The notes under the pieces: model-generated | What the model was told of the DNA's origin: nothing | Seen by the model: the letters and a program-made list of their open reading frames with translations, nothing else | Databases searched by the model: none | Made by a program: the position numbers and the translations under genes | In this document: one piece after another, positions 30,984 to 42,065 of the stretch | Numbering within the stretch: position 1 is the stretch's first letter | Layout: each line of letters starts with the position of its first letter | Assembly (NCBI GenBank): GCA_030549335.1 | Contig: CM060198.1 | Span: forward strand, 56,677,995 to 56,741,994 | Source of the DNA: Pontederia crassipes | Lineage: Eukaryota > Streptophyta > Magnoliopsida > Commelinales > Pontederiaceae | DNA: 64,000 nucleotides | Reading direction: 5' to 3'

Positions 30984-31530
30984 ATGGTGGCGGGCTCGTA
31001 CCTCCTTAACCGGAGAAGGATGGCGGTAGGCGACGGGCAACTGCCGGCACCGGTAGGAGGAGCACAATCGGCTGTCGAACAAGGCGGAGGGTGGTGGAGG
31101 CGGATGGGCGACGGAGGAGGTGGAGGGCGGCGGAGGCGGATGGGCGACGGAGGAGGTGAAGGGCGGCGGAGGCAGATGGATGACGATGGACGAGGAGGAT
31201 GGGCAGAGGGCGGCGGAGGCGGATGGGCGGAGGGCGGCGGTGGAGGAGGATGAGGCGGAGGGCAAGGCGGATGGGCAGTAGAGGAGGTGGAGGAGTCGGA
31301 GGTGGAGGGCGGGCCGCGAAGCACAGACGGGGGGCGCGGGGTGGGCGGAGGAGTTGAAGAGGCGGAGGGCATCGTCGGAGCGGAGGACCGTCAAAGTGGA
31401 GGGCGTCGTCGGAGTGGAGGGCATCTTCGGGCGTTGTCGGAGTGGAGGACCGTCAGAGCGGAGGGCGTCGTCAGAGTGGAGGAGCGTCGGGCATCGTCAA
31501 TGACAGTAAAAATCGACAAACAGTAAAAAG
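30984..31530. repeat. GC-rich minisatellite cargo in the CACTA element
   Basis: Short units such as GGCGGAGGCGGATGGGCGA repeat through a sharply GC-rich block, while the flanks are AT-rich. Translation gives Gly/Arg- or Pro/Ser-rich low-complexity products on both strands. I do not call a gene. Confidence 0.7.
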
Positions 31531-31679
31531 TGAAAATGCAGAAGAGGGGTTAGAGATTTAAGTTAAGTATTTAGCGCCTCAACAGAAGCAACACTATTTA
31601 GACGCGACATAGGCGCCCAATTTGAGATGCTATTTTATAGCTGTCAGGACGATATATCGAATTTTCTTCCTAATTTAAC

Positions 31680-32430
31680 ATTATATGTGCAAGATTAAGT
31701 GATAATAGTATGTATATATGCATGAGTTATATATGTATATTTATGATTCAATATGTGCCCGATTAAGTGAGGGTAATAAAAAGTCGACTAATGCGACACT
31801 ATACAGAGGCTAATGTGTCACTAAGAAATATTACCGACACAATAGCATCGTAGTAGCGTCGACGCTGGCCTAGCATCTCAGAATGGAGACGCCAGGTCAA
31901 CGCTAATGGTTTTTCTATTTCTAATTTTCTGTTATGTATGTAATTTTATTTATCAAGATACCGTCTCATCGCATTGTGCTCCAGTTGTTTTGTTTCCTTC
32001 CCACAATCCAAAAATTATGGAATGCATATATAATTATTCATGTATGTATATAAAATTATAAGTCCATATGTATATGTGTATATAACAAAATTTTGTGTAT
32101 ATATATATGTAATATATGCGTATGTATATGTCTACGTGTGAGAGATTAAGTCACAACAATATGTTTATCTATATGTATTATAAGTATATACGTGTATGTA
32201 TAAGTCTATATATGTGCGAGACATATATTGATAATAATATATGTCTATATATGTGCGAGACATATAAGTATATACATATATTTATATGTATATGTATATG
32301 TATTCCAAGTATATATATGTATGTATATGTTTATATGTGCGAGATTAAGTGATAATAATATGTATATATGTACTTATTACATATAAATATAAGTATATAC
32401 GTGTATTTATATGTCTATATGTGCCCGATT
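31680..32430. repeat. TA-rich repeats with a duplicated CACTA subterminal block
   Basis: GTGCGAGATTAAGTGATAAT and TATATGTGCGAGACATAT words recur. A block of about 110 bp starting GTGCCCGATTAAG at 31755 returns at 32421 (666 bp apart), including the ACAATAGCATCG/ACAATAGCGTCG motif. Confidence 0.7.
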
Positions 32431-33486
32431 AAGCGAGTGTGATAAAAAGTCGGCTACTACGGCGCAATTCAGACGCTATTGAGTTGCTAATGTGTATTAG
32501 CGACACAATAGCGTCGAAGTAGCCTCTCACTGTTTTCGCGTCTCAGTAAGGACGCTATCGAGACGTCAATAGTGTCTATATGGTGTCGATCATGATTGCG
32601 GCTCTAGTGTGACACTAGGTAGACGCTATTAAGCCTATACGGAGACGCTAAAATGAGATAATTGCTAGCGAGCCATGTCTCTCAATTCAACCATCATAAT
32701 TTCATAATTAAGAATATAAAAATAATATATATAATTAAGATATGATATATATTGTATGGATAAATAATATATATAATATAGGTGACAAATTATATATTTA
32801 GGAACACTACTATGATGTAGACATATATAAGTAATCATGTAGAAACACATATATACGTTGAAGGTACATATATAATATAGTATATATAATATATAGGGTT
32901 GCCTCAAAATAAATAACATATAGCGATATAAATATAGATTAGCCTATATATAATTATCTATTTCTTAATTAACATATACATGTATGCTAAGTAATCACAT
33001 TCGCGTTTACTTAGCATCGTGTTATCTATTTCTTAATTAACGTATAGAGGTATGCCAAGTAATCACATTGGCATCTACATATCGTCGTCGTGGATGTGAC
33101 GCCAGTTAGCGTCATCATAGAGTCTCAATAGCGTCTCAATATTTGCGACGCTAGCTTCGCGTCGAAGGCTATCGACGCGAGAACATCGCTAGCTTCTCCC
33201 GTGCACTTTCACTTCATAGCGCGCAATAATAGCGGCTATCTGGCGTCTCAATGGAGCTTGCTTTAGCATCTACTTCTTGAAATGCTAAGATAACGCTAAT
33301 GAGACGCTATTGGGAGGCAAGTAGCGTCTCTTATGTGGGACTCAACTGAGATGCCATAATGACGCTAGTGACGTCGATTTAGCATCACCATGTTTTGAGA
33401 CACTAATTTGCGTCGCTAATCGTCAATTTTCTTGTAGTGGAAGGAGGAGAAGGAATCAGAGTAGCCTCGGCAGCCCTCGTCTCTCT

Positions 33487-33858
33487 CTCCTCATCTCATC
33501 TTCTCGTGAAATGTACGCCAACCATCATATTACACCTTGACGGTTCAGATTGTGTACCTTATTCCAAGCTGTCCGATCTCATATAGACAACTCAAATCAT
33601 GCTTCACACTCTCCCCATCTCATCTTCTCGCGAAATGTACGCCAACCATCATATTACACCTTGACGGTTCAGATCATGTACCTTATTCCGAGCTGTCCGA
33701 TCTCATATAGACAGCTCAAATCATGCTTCACACTCTCCCCATCTCATCTTCTCGCGAAATGTACGCCAACCATCATATTACATCTTGACGGTTCAGATTG
33801 TGTACCTTATTCTGAGCCATCCGATCTCGTTTGGACGGATCGAATCATGCTTCACACA
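33487..33858. repeat. 124-bp tandem repeat, three copies
   Basis: Three near-identical copies run CTCCCCATCTCATCTTCTCG ... AAATCATGCTTCACACT with a 124-bp period (33487, 33611, 33735). The last copy ends in the palindromic TTCACACAGTGTGAA. The array begins just outside the CACTA right end. Confidence 0.9.
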
Positions 33859-33891
33859 GTGTGAAGCAATAGGTGCTTCGCACTCCCACTA

Positions 33892-33915
33892 TGTGTGTGT
33901 GTGTGTGTGTGTGTG
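33892..33915. repeat. (TG)n microsatellite
   Basis: A pure TG run immediately after a hairpin-bearing repeat terminus. Confidence 0.95.
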
Positions 33916-33923
33916 GGATAAAT

Positions 33924-34606
33924 GTATATATTGAACACCTAAATTCAATATGCATGCAAGCCCTTCGATCTTAATAAGTGGCTGAGATTAAATCATAGTG
34001 GCAAATTGGACACAAATTATCTTTTTGTCTAACAAATTGTCTCCCTCTTCTGCTGAATATGAGTTCTCTCCGACGAGTGTCCATGGTTTTCACTCTAGAT
34101 GTAAACCTTTGTATTACTATTTAGATCTCAGGCAAGTGTCCATAGTTTTTATCTCATTGCATTTCACGAATGAAAATGGAGAGGAGGATAAAAAGGACCA
34201 CAAGGGAGGAGAGGAGATGGGGTGAACTATTTTGGTGGTGGAAAGAGAAGAGAGGAAGTGGAAGAGACGATTCAATGCGTTGATAAAATCATAACCATTT
34301 ATTGACATAGAAGGGAAGATATTGATGCTTTTAATCTATGAGTTTGTTGTCGTTGTCCCCTTCGCCGATTTGAAGAGATGAAAAGCGCAGACAAAAGAGA
34401 ATGGAGAGAGAAAGAGGGATTAATAGATGTAGGAATGACAATGAGAGGGACTAAATGTGCAAAAAGAGGGATCAATAGGTTGGAGAGAGAGAAAAAAGTT
34501 CTTGTCCAGCATATATTCTAAAATAAAGATCACGACCGTGGATCAATAAATGGACGACATCGTAGTGCTCCACATGCATACTAAATTTAGGTGCTCAACA
34601 TATCGA
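33924..34606. mobile_element. Non-autonomous TIR element, unclassified
   Basis: Terminal inverted repeats of about 37 bp, roughly three-quarters identical: left 33924-33960 (TTGAACACCTAAATTCAATA, then TGCATG) and right 34570-34606 (CATGCATACTAAATTTAGGT, then GCTCAA). There is no coding capacity and no confident target duplication. The superfamily is undetermined. Confidence 0.5.
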
Positions 34607-34945
34607 ATGGCTCAAATCTGATCTGATCAGATTTAATCGGATGCCATATAGAACTGATCCGACGATCGACATTCATCTCGTGAGATTGACTCTCATTCCT
34701 TACCCTCTCTCTTTGTTGTCACTCGATTGTCGACGACCTTGATCCGAACCCATAGGTCATTGTCGGAACTACAACTCGCTCGCGTCGAAGATCGAGGTAG
34801 GGAGAGAGTCACAGAGGGGGAGAGATTCGCAGAGGCCGCCAAAGGTTCAAGTTGCAGGCGATGGGTCACATTAGGGTTTCGACAAGCGGCCAAAGGTCCA
34901 TGAATTTGGACTATAGGAGATCAATAGAGGGAGGGAGGAAAGAGA

Positions 34946-35330
34946 GGGGGAGATCTAGAATGCCGATAGTCGAATCCCTTGCAATGGCCGTCGAATCCCT
35001 CGATTGTCGGTGTCCCATCCTCCATATCAGCCGCCCTTGCCATACCATCAGCACCGCAGCCTCCAAGTTCGCTGCCATCACCATCGTTGCGGCCTCCCTC
35101 GTCGTCGACGCCATCAATCAAAGAAAAAGGTTCGAATCGAGGGGGAGATCGAGAGCGCCGATCGAATCCCTTGCAATGGTCGTTGGATCCCTTGATTGCC
35201 AACACCGCAACCTCCAGATCAGTGCCCTTGTCATCGATTGTCGGCGCCACAGCCTCCAGGTTTGCCACCTCATCGTCGATGCAGCCTCCCTGGTGCCATC
35301 ACCATTGATCAGAGAGAGAAGGTTTGGATT
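34946..35330. repeat. Two-copy tandem repeat, about 192 bp
   Basis: GAGGGGGAGATC, then GAATCCCTTGCAATGG, ACCGCAGCCTCCA and CATCAATCA, occur in the same order from about 34946 and again from about 35138. The open frames across it on both strands are by-products of the repeat. Confidence 0.75.
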
Positions 35331-35436
35331 GTGGAAGAGTCATCGTGAGTTAGAGAAAAGAGTAGTGAGTGAGTGATGTCAAAATCTCTTGAGATCTCGT
35401 GAGATGATTTCTGAACAGTCGGATCTCCAACGGACG

Positions 35437-35493
35437 GATTGGATCGTGCTTCACACCGTGTGAAGCAGAGGGCGTTCAGCACGCTCATTTTAC

Positions 35494-35527
<34 letters not shown>
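35437..35527. repeat. Hairpin terminus plus (AT)n microsatellite
   Basis: The palindrome GCTTCACACCGTGTGAAGC at about 35448-35466 is followed by a short unique stretch and then a TA run to 35527. Related hairpins lie at about 33847-33865 and, inverted, at about 22257-22275. Confidence 0.6.
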
Positions 35528-35536
<9 letters not shown>

Positions 35537-35553
35537 CACGTATATACATACAT

Positions 35554-36489
35554 AACCCATCTCTATGAATCAATATCAAGTTTCTATAACAAAACCACCT
35601 CTCTCTCTCTCCACCCCTTCATTCTTCTATTCTCTACGACGGATGAGAAAAAAGCTTGACCACCGTCCATTGTCCCTGCTGCCATCCAATTAGATCCCCT
35701 TTCCATCTTGGCAAATCATCTGATTGTTCATCGCCCCTGCACCATATCTCGTCCGGTCCCCCTCAATGTGGAGATTACTTATAAGTCTCTCGCCAATGCT
35801 CTCATAGTCCTTGCTGTCAGGAATCCCCTTTAATCTCGAAATTGCAAGCCGATCATAAAATTTTAGAACAAAATATGTTTTTTTGTTCCTTTTGCCATTT
35901 CAAGAATTCTAAAATATGTTTGATACAACTAACCAAAACCCTTTAAGGTCGAGATGATTTGGATGATTTGTGGGAGGGCGGCAATGATGGCGCTCCTGAG
36001 TGAGATGGAGTTTTGCATCCTCATGTTAAGTCTCAACTCAAACTCATGGATGGGACCCCTCGTTGAATGGATGATGTCTCAAAGGAAGCCCTTGACGGAG
36101 CAAATTTTCACTCTTTGTGATGTTTTTATTTGATTCATCAATTTTCCTTCTTTCTGGTGTTGATTTGATGGCTGCATATGAAAATGATTGAGATCACTAA
36201 TGATTCATTCATATTATTTGGGGTTTTGGTTAGTTGTATCATACATATCTTAGAATTCTTGAAATGGCAAAAGGAACAAAAAAACATATTTTGTTCTAAA
36301 ATTTTATGATCGACTTGCAATTTTGACGTTAAGGGGATTATGCGGAGAGAACAATGACAGCAATGGCGTGCTTGGATGGCAAGGGGATCTAGTTGGATGG
36401 TGATAAGGAAACGGTGGTTAAATTAGAGAGAGAGAGAGAGAGAGAGGTGGCTTTGTGTTTTGTAGCCTAATTTTGATTCATATATGGGT
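35554..36489. mobile_element. Fold-back (long inverted repeat) element
   Basis: The left arm (about 35554-35945) and right arm (about 36222-36489) are inverted copies. The best-matching part reads ATCATAAAATTTTAGAACAA, then ATATGTTTTTTTGTTCC, in the left arm, and its reverse complement in the right arm. A unique spacer of about 275 bp lies between. The outer ends are AACCCAT...ATGGGTT. There is no coding and no certain target duplication. Confidence 0.65.
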
Positions 36490-36533
36490 TTCAATCTAAC
36501 GAACTAGATGAAAGCACACTAGAAGGTTTCACG

Positions 36534-39500
36534 CAGTGTTGAAATAATTGGACCAGACATCGATCCGGGAAAGTTTTCGTTTCAAGTCAAATCGATTATC
36601 GGTCGGATCGGATAAGAATAAAATATTATAATTATAGAACTATGTTAAATCAAATCACATATTGTCTATAATCATATAAAATGATATCATAAGTTAAACT
36701 TTAAAAATTAATACATATTAATTTAGTAGCTACTAAATTTATATTAATATTTAATAAATTTTTTATGTAAAATATTCATATAAAAAATAAAGTCATGATT
36801 ACAATATTTGTTGAAGTAAAATATATGTATTATATATTAAATTGCTACAAAATAAGAAAAATGCATAGATAAAATAGTTTAGTATTGATAAATAAAAAGG
36901 GAAATAATGGGTGTCCCCCCAACTTAGATGGGGGGCTTTTCACCCATTAAACGGCGCTCGTCCGATGCGAATCGGACGGGCGCGCATCTAAGCCGGCCTC
37001 ATCTAGTGTGGAGGCCGGCTTATTGATCGATCCGACGAAGTGAAGAACTGTGCCCGGTCCGGTTCGATGCGCCGCGGTACAAAAGCGGCCGGGTAAAATT
37101 TTTTTACCCATTTGTCGCCGCGCTCTCTCTCTCCTCTTCTCTCATCTCGCTCTCTCTCTCGCTCTCTTGTTTCGCCCCTCTGAGCTTCTACACACGCCGT
37201 CCAGATCTACCACTAGAGATGTCGTCCGTTCGGATCCGTCGACTGCCGTAGAGATGATCCACGCGACGGTAAGATTTTTTCACTTCTTTTACTCTCTTGC
37301 GCTCTCTCACCTCTTTTACTCTCTGAATCTCAGCGCCTCCGGCCAGATCCGGCCATATACGGCCCCTGCTGCGCTCGCACGCCGCTGGCCGCCCGCCCTA
37401 CCGCTCCCGCTGAGGACCGCGCCGCCCGCCCGCCCGCCCTGCGCTCCCGCCTAGGACCGCGCCGCCGCCCGTCCGCCAGCCCTGCCGCTACAGCCGAGGA
37501 CCGCGCCGCCGTAGAGATGATCCACGCGATGGTAAGATTTTTTCACTTCTTTTACCCTCTCGCGCTCTCTCACCTCTTTTACTCTCTGGATCTCAGCGCC
37601 ACAGCGGCGCCGCGGCGCGGTCCTCGGCGGGAGCCGCGGGGCGGGTGGGCGGCGGCGCGGTCCTCAGCGGGAGCGGCAGGGTGGGCGGGCGGCGACGCGG
37701 TCCTCGGCAGAAGCGGCAGGGCGGGCGGCGGCGCGGTCCTCAGCAGGAGCGGTAGGGCGGGCGGGCGGCGGCGTGCGAGCGCAGCAGGGGGGCGCCCCCG
37801 CCCTGCCGCTCTCACCGAGGACCGCGCCGCCACCCACCCACCAGCCCTGCCGCTCCCGCCGAGGACCGCGCCGCCCGCCCGCCGAGCGCCACCCCGCCCC
37901 GCCGCTCCGTCTCGTCATTTTTTTATGTTAATCTCCGTTAATCATGTAATAGTGATTAATAACACTTTTGTAAATTCTTCATTTTTGTGTTAAGCATGTT
38001 AATTCTTTATTTTTTGTGTTATGTTGGAAACTAGTTAAACATTCGTTATGTAAGTTGAACATGATTGTTGACGAAATGAACTTTTCATTATCATTAGCAA
38101 TGTTCTATTTTTCATCAGTGGGTGAATTCTATCTCATTTGCCTTCAAATATCATTCCACGGATGCATAAACATTAACCAATTGTAACATAAACATTTATA
38201 TCACTCGAAATTCCAACATCGTACATCATGTTACGACTTGACTCGAATTGAAATTACAACAAATTTCATCATCGACGCAGCACACATAGATAAGCATACA
38301 CATTACATTCATAATTAATGTGCTAACTTCAAGGATGCATACTACATTCATAATTAATGTGCTTACTTCAACGACGCATATTACATTCATATTACATCGC
38401 AAATCTTGAAACAACGACGCACATTCATAGATAAGCGTACACATATCACTTTACAACTCAAATAAATGGAAGGAATATCAATTCAATACAATATCGCTTT
38501 ACAATCCAATCTCAACAGGAAGAGCGGTCGGCGCTACTCAAAAGATGATATCGCTCCTCTGACGACGCTACTCACGCTTGCCTGGATGATAAAAATACTT
38601 TGCATTATGATAAAAATCAATGGCCTTGCATTGTATTTCCATTTTCTTCATACCAATGACAATCTCATTTATTTTGAAACATCATCCCATTTTTTTCATG
38701 CTCTCCACTCTAGATTGCAACACAAACATTCTTGCATTACAACTAAAAATTACAATAAAATGTACATGTTACAATTACAACATTACAACTCCAAATTGCA
38801 ATTGATTACACAAATTAGACAAAAAAATTAGGGCATTGAGAGGTGCTGAGGGTTTCCGGCGGCAGGGATGGCAAGGCGGCGACGACGAGGGGTAGCGGCG
38901 GCTGACAGAGGCGGGGTGTGCGAGGGTCGGCGGCGCTCAGGGGGGGTGTGGTGGTGTGTGTGCGAGGGATAAAGGCAGGGCGCATGAGCTCGAGGGCGGC
39001 GGGCGGGAGGGGCGACATCGCGAGGGACGAGATTGGCGGCGGAGGGCGAGGTCGGCGGCGGACAAGCTCGGTCGGCGGGCGGGAGGGACGACATTGCGAG
39101 GGATGAGATCGGCGGCGGAGCTCGACGTCGGAGGGTGAGGTTAGCAGCGGCGAAGGGCGAGGTCAGCGGCGGCGGAGGGCGAGGTCAGCGGCGGCGGAGG
39201 GCGAGGTCATCGGTGGCGGAGGGCGAGGTCATCGGCGGCGGCAGGGCGCGAGCTCGGCGGCGGAGTGCGCGAGATCGGCGGCGGAGGTGGACGGGTCATA
39301 GCGTGTTCGGGTTGGCGGAGGCGGCGGCACGTGAGATCGACGGCGGAGGGGCGCAAGGTCGAAGCGGATCTGTCGGCGGCGAGGAGCTAGGAGGTCGGCG
39401 GCGTCGCGGATCTGCGTAGATCTGTCGGCGGTGTCGCGGATTTGTGCAAATCTGACGGAAGTGGCGGAGGTCGGATCGACGTGGGTGGCCCGATCGCGCG

Positions 39501-40459
39501 TCGGCTCGGCGAGACGACTGAAGGCGAGAGGTCGAACTGTCGGCGGCGGCGGCGGTGCGCGGATCTGGCCGGGCAGCGACGCGGATCTGGCCGGTACACG
39601 GATCTGGCCGACGGACGGATCTGGCCGGGCGGCGACGCAGATATGGCCGGGATGCAGATCTGGCCGGCGGACGGATCTGGCCGGGCGGCGACGCAGATAT
39701 GGCCGGGATGCAGATCTGGCCGGCGGGCGGAACTTGGGGCGGATCTGGATGCGGATCTGCGGTCGACAGCGTCGAGGAAGGGGGAGAAGCAAGGCGGAGA
39801 GCGCGAGAGGGCAGTGGGCGAGAGAGAGAAAGGCCGGCGAAATGGTGAAAAAAAATTACCATTGACACTTTTATATCCGGCTATTTCTCGAACCGGTGCC
39901 GGTTTCGTCGTGTCGCCGAACCGCAAAAAACGCATCCGAGCCGGCCTCCACTTTCACTTGTGGAGGCCGGCTCGGATGAGCACCCGTCCGATGCCATGCG
40001 GATGGGCCGGATTTAATGGGTGGAAATTCCCCCATCTAAGTTTGGGGGACACCCATTAAACCCAATAAAAAGTAAGAACAAATTATGAATAAAAAATTGT
40101 ACAAATAAATAATCTCACATTGATATCAAAAGAGTAAAGACAAAGTTAACTATTAAATAAGGAAAACAAATAAAAAAGAGTCCCATATTGAGGATACTAA
40201 GAAAGTAAGAGAAGACAACTAATATAAAATATGATTTTGGGTTAAAGTAATTAGATTGGTGAAAAAAATAAAAAAAATTGTTTGGTCAGTTCGTCTCGAT
40301 TTTGGCCCGTTCATCCTAGTTTTGACCGGTTCTCGCGATTTTGATCAGTTCGAAGTGATTCAAAGCGGTCATCACTCTCAATTTTGGAGTGAGCATTAGT
40401 GACCGGTCGACGGTCTGACCGATCCGACCGGCCCATTCGGTCTGGTTGTGACAACAGTG
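36534..40459. mobile_element. Non-autonomous hAT-like element, split by a Mutator-like insertion
   Basis: The ends are CAGTGTTG... and ...CAACAGTG. Flanks GTTTCACG (36526-36533) and GTTTCACA (40460-40467) form an 8-bp target duplication with one mismatch. Without the nested element its own length is about 0.75 kb. Its terminal GGTCGGATCGGAT- and GACCGATCCGACCGGCC-type words resemble those of the elements at 5346-6026 and 54152-55064. Confidence 0.7.
36900..40063. mobile_element. Non-autonomous Mutator-like element (MULE) with GC-rich interior
   Basis: The 3164-bp element is flanked by a perfect 9-bp target duplication, AATAAAAAG (36891-36899 and 40064-40072), diagnostic of MULEs. Long terminal inverted repeats of about 230 bp share AATGGGTGTCCCCC, ACTTAGATGGGGG and GCCGGCCTC...GGAGGCCGGC. 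The interior has two GC-rich tandem-repeat blocks (about 37,340-37,910 and 38,840-39,800), one reading C-rich and the other G-rich, around an AT-rich centre. A segment with GTAGAGATGATCCACGCGA is doubled at about 37,250 and 37,510. A 56-bp unit is doubled at 39615 and 39671. No transposase is present. Confidence 0.88.
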
Positions 40460-40467
40460 GTTTCACA

Positions 40468-42054
40468 ATCAAGCATTTATGTACTAATAAATAAAATTAA
40501 CTAGTCCATGTTTTGAAGCTTTTGTTTGGTCATTTAGTAGTTGATGGATAAGATGGTGAAGGACCATGAGCTATTTAAATAAATATTTTAGGATTAATTC
40601 ATTTAAATCACGTACTAACCCATCTGATTCGATGATATCTTTTTTATGGTCGGGTTGGATTTTAAAATTTTTAAATCTGACTCTAGCCAATCTGATCAGA
40701 TTTGAAAATCTACTTTTTTTAGTTTCATTGACTTATAGTTTTACATTTGTTCTGCTATTTGATGAACCATCCATATGACTTTGTTTTCAAATGTTATAAA
40801 TTTTTAGCACATCTTATCATGCATGTGCTCCACAAAATATCATTTTTACACAATAGTATATTTAATTAACATATTAAGTTAATTTAGATGTTCATATAAT
40901 CATGCATGGATAGAGTAATTAACATTCAAGATTAAAACATAATGATAATTATCATCAAGTGAGAGGAATGACAATGAGATGGATGGTAGAGGGCTGCTTG
41001 TGCCCAAAAGCAAAAAAATATAACATTATTAGGAATAAATTTTAAAATTTGTGCATATTATAATTAATATGTTTATCTATTATTAAGTAAGGTTTTAAAT
41101 ATGGATTTGTAACAAAAGAAAATAATTGAACCTTCACTTTTTCAACGAGATTTTAAGCTGCTAAAGGTGCCATATGATATGGAAAAAATTATATAAATTA
41201 CCTATTATTATCCTCCAGTGGCCTAAAAATTATCAGGATAAAAAATCTAGTAGAATGGCCAAAATAAATTTGACAAGGTCGCTTGATTAAGGTGAGTACC
41301 CTAACCCGAGATTGACCTTCGACTTGAGATGATTACTTCTTCGTGGTTCATACTTCATAAATTATGAATTTTTTATGGTTTTTCTTTTGAAGTTAGCTTC
41401 CATGACCACTAAAATCGCCTCAAAAAGCTTTTATAGAGTAATTTATGAACATAGTTTTTGTTAATTGCTCGCTCTATCTCGAGTGAGAGACATGTTCGTC
41501 TTGTAAATTATGACATGGTTAGGGTAGAATGAATTAGGATTTAAAATTTATATATGTTAAATTAAACTTTATATTGGTTCTATGAAAAGTAAAATCATTT
41601 AATTTGGACTTGTATATATGAAAAAATAAATTTTTTCATCCCCTATGACTTCTTCTGTCATGTTGTGAAACATGGACAAAACTTAAACCGCATTGAGTAT
41701 TTTTGTTAGAAGAGTATACATGAAATTAAATTATAAAATTTTTATACCTAAAGTCTAGCTTTTATGAAAATTCGCAAATAGACAAAGTACTAATTAAGAT
41801 ATAAATTATTTTTTTCAATACCATATAGTCTAGTAGAACACAAACCTTAAGTTAGATTATCTACAATATTATGAATTAGCTCATGATATTTATAGGTTGC
41901 ACACCTTAGTAATCATAATTTCTATTTCATGTAGGATCATAAAATTTTGTCATTGGTTAAGAAGTTATGAATTATTTGTTAACAGACACTTAGTCTAGAG
42001 ACAACACCTAGTCAAGTTTTGAAAGATTGAAAAGTATTAAATAGTTTCAAGTAT
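40468..42054. other. Gene-free AT-rich spacer
   Basis: AT-rich sequence with stop codons in all frames. I see no gene or bounded repeat in it. Confidence 0.45.
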
Positions 42055-42065
42055 GTAATATTATG

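Larger units (their letters stand above)
24132..33439 (-). mobile_element. CACTA (En/Spm) DNA transposon, 9.3 kb, decayed autonomous type
   Basis: The left end starts CACTACAAGAAAATTGA, and the right end carries its exact inverted copy. The 3-bp target duplication GAA is on both sides (24129-24131 and 33440-33442). Both ends hold dense subterminal arrays built on GACGCTA/TAGCGTC words (24140-24600 and about 31,550-31,920, 32,440-33,430), the usual transposase-binding architecture. Coding remnants on the minus strand are a TnpD/Tnp2-type transposase (27.5-30.3 kb) and a second TnpA/Ptta-type gene (25.0-26.2 kb). The 5' side of the element is thus at the right. The genes contain stops, so it is probably immobile by itself, though its ends look intact. 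Confidence 0.92.

Noticed and set aside
30953-31526. Pro-rich minus-strand and Gly-rich plus-strand frames of about 80-150 codons
   Set aside because: Low-complexity products of a GC-rich minisatellite in the CACTA element. They exist on both strands at once.
38815-40059. Many long overlapping open frames on both strands, up to about 200 codons
   Set aside because: They come from a GC-rich tandem repeat inside a non-autonomous MULE, translate to Arg/Gly/Pro-rich repeats in every frame, and show no domain.
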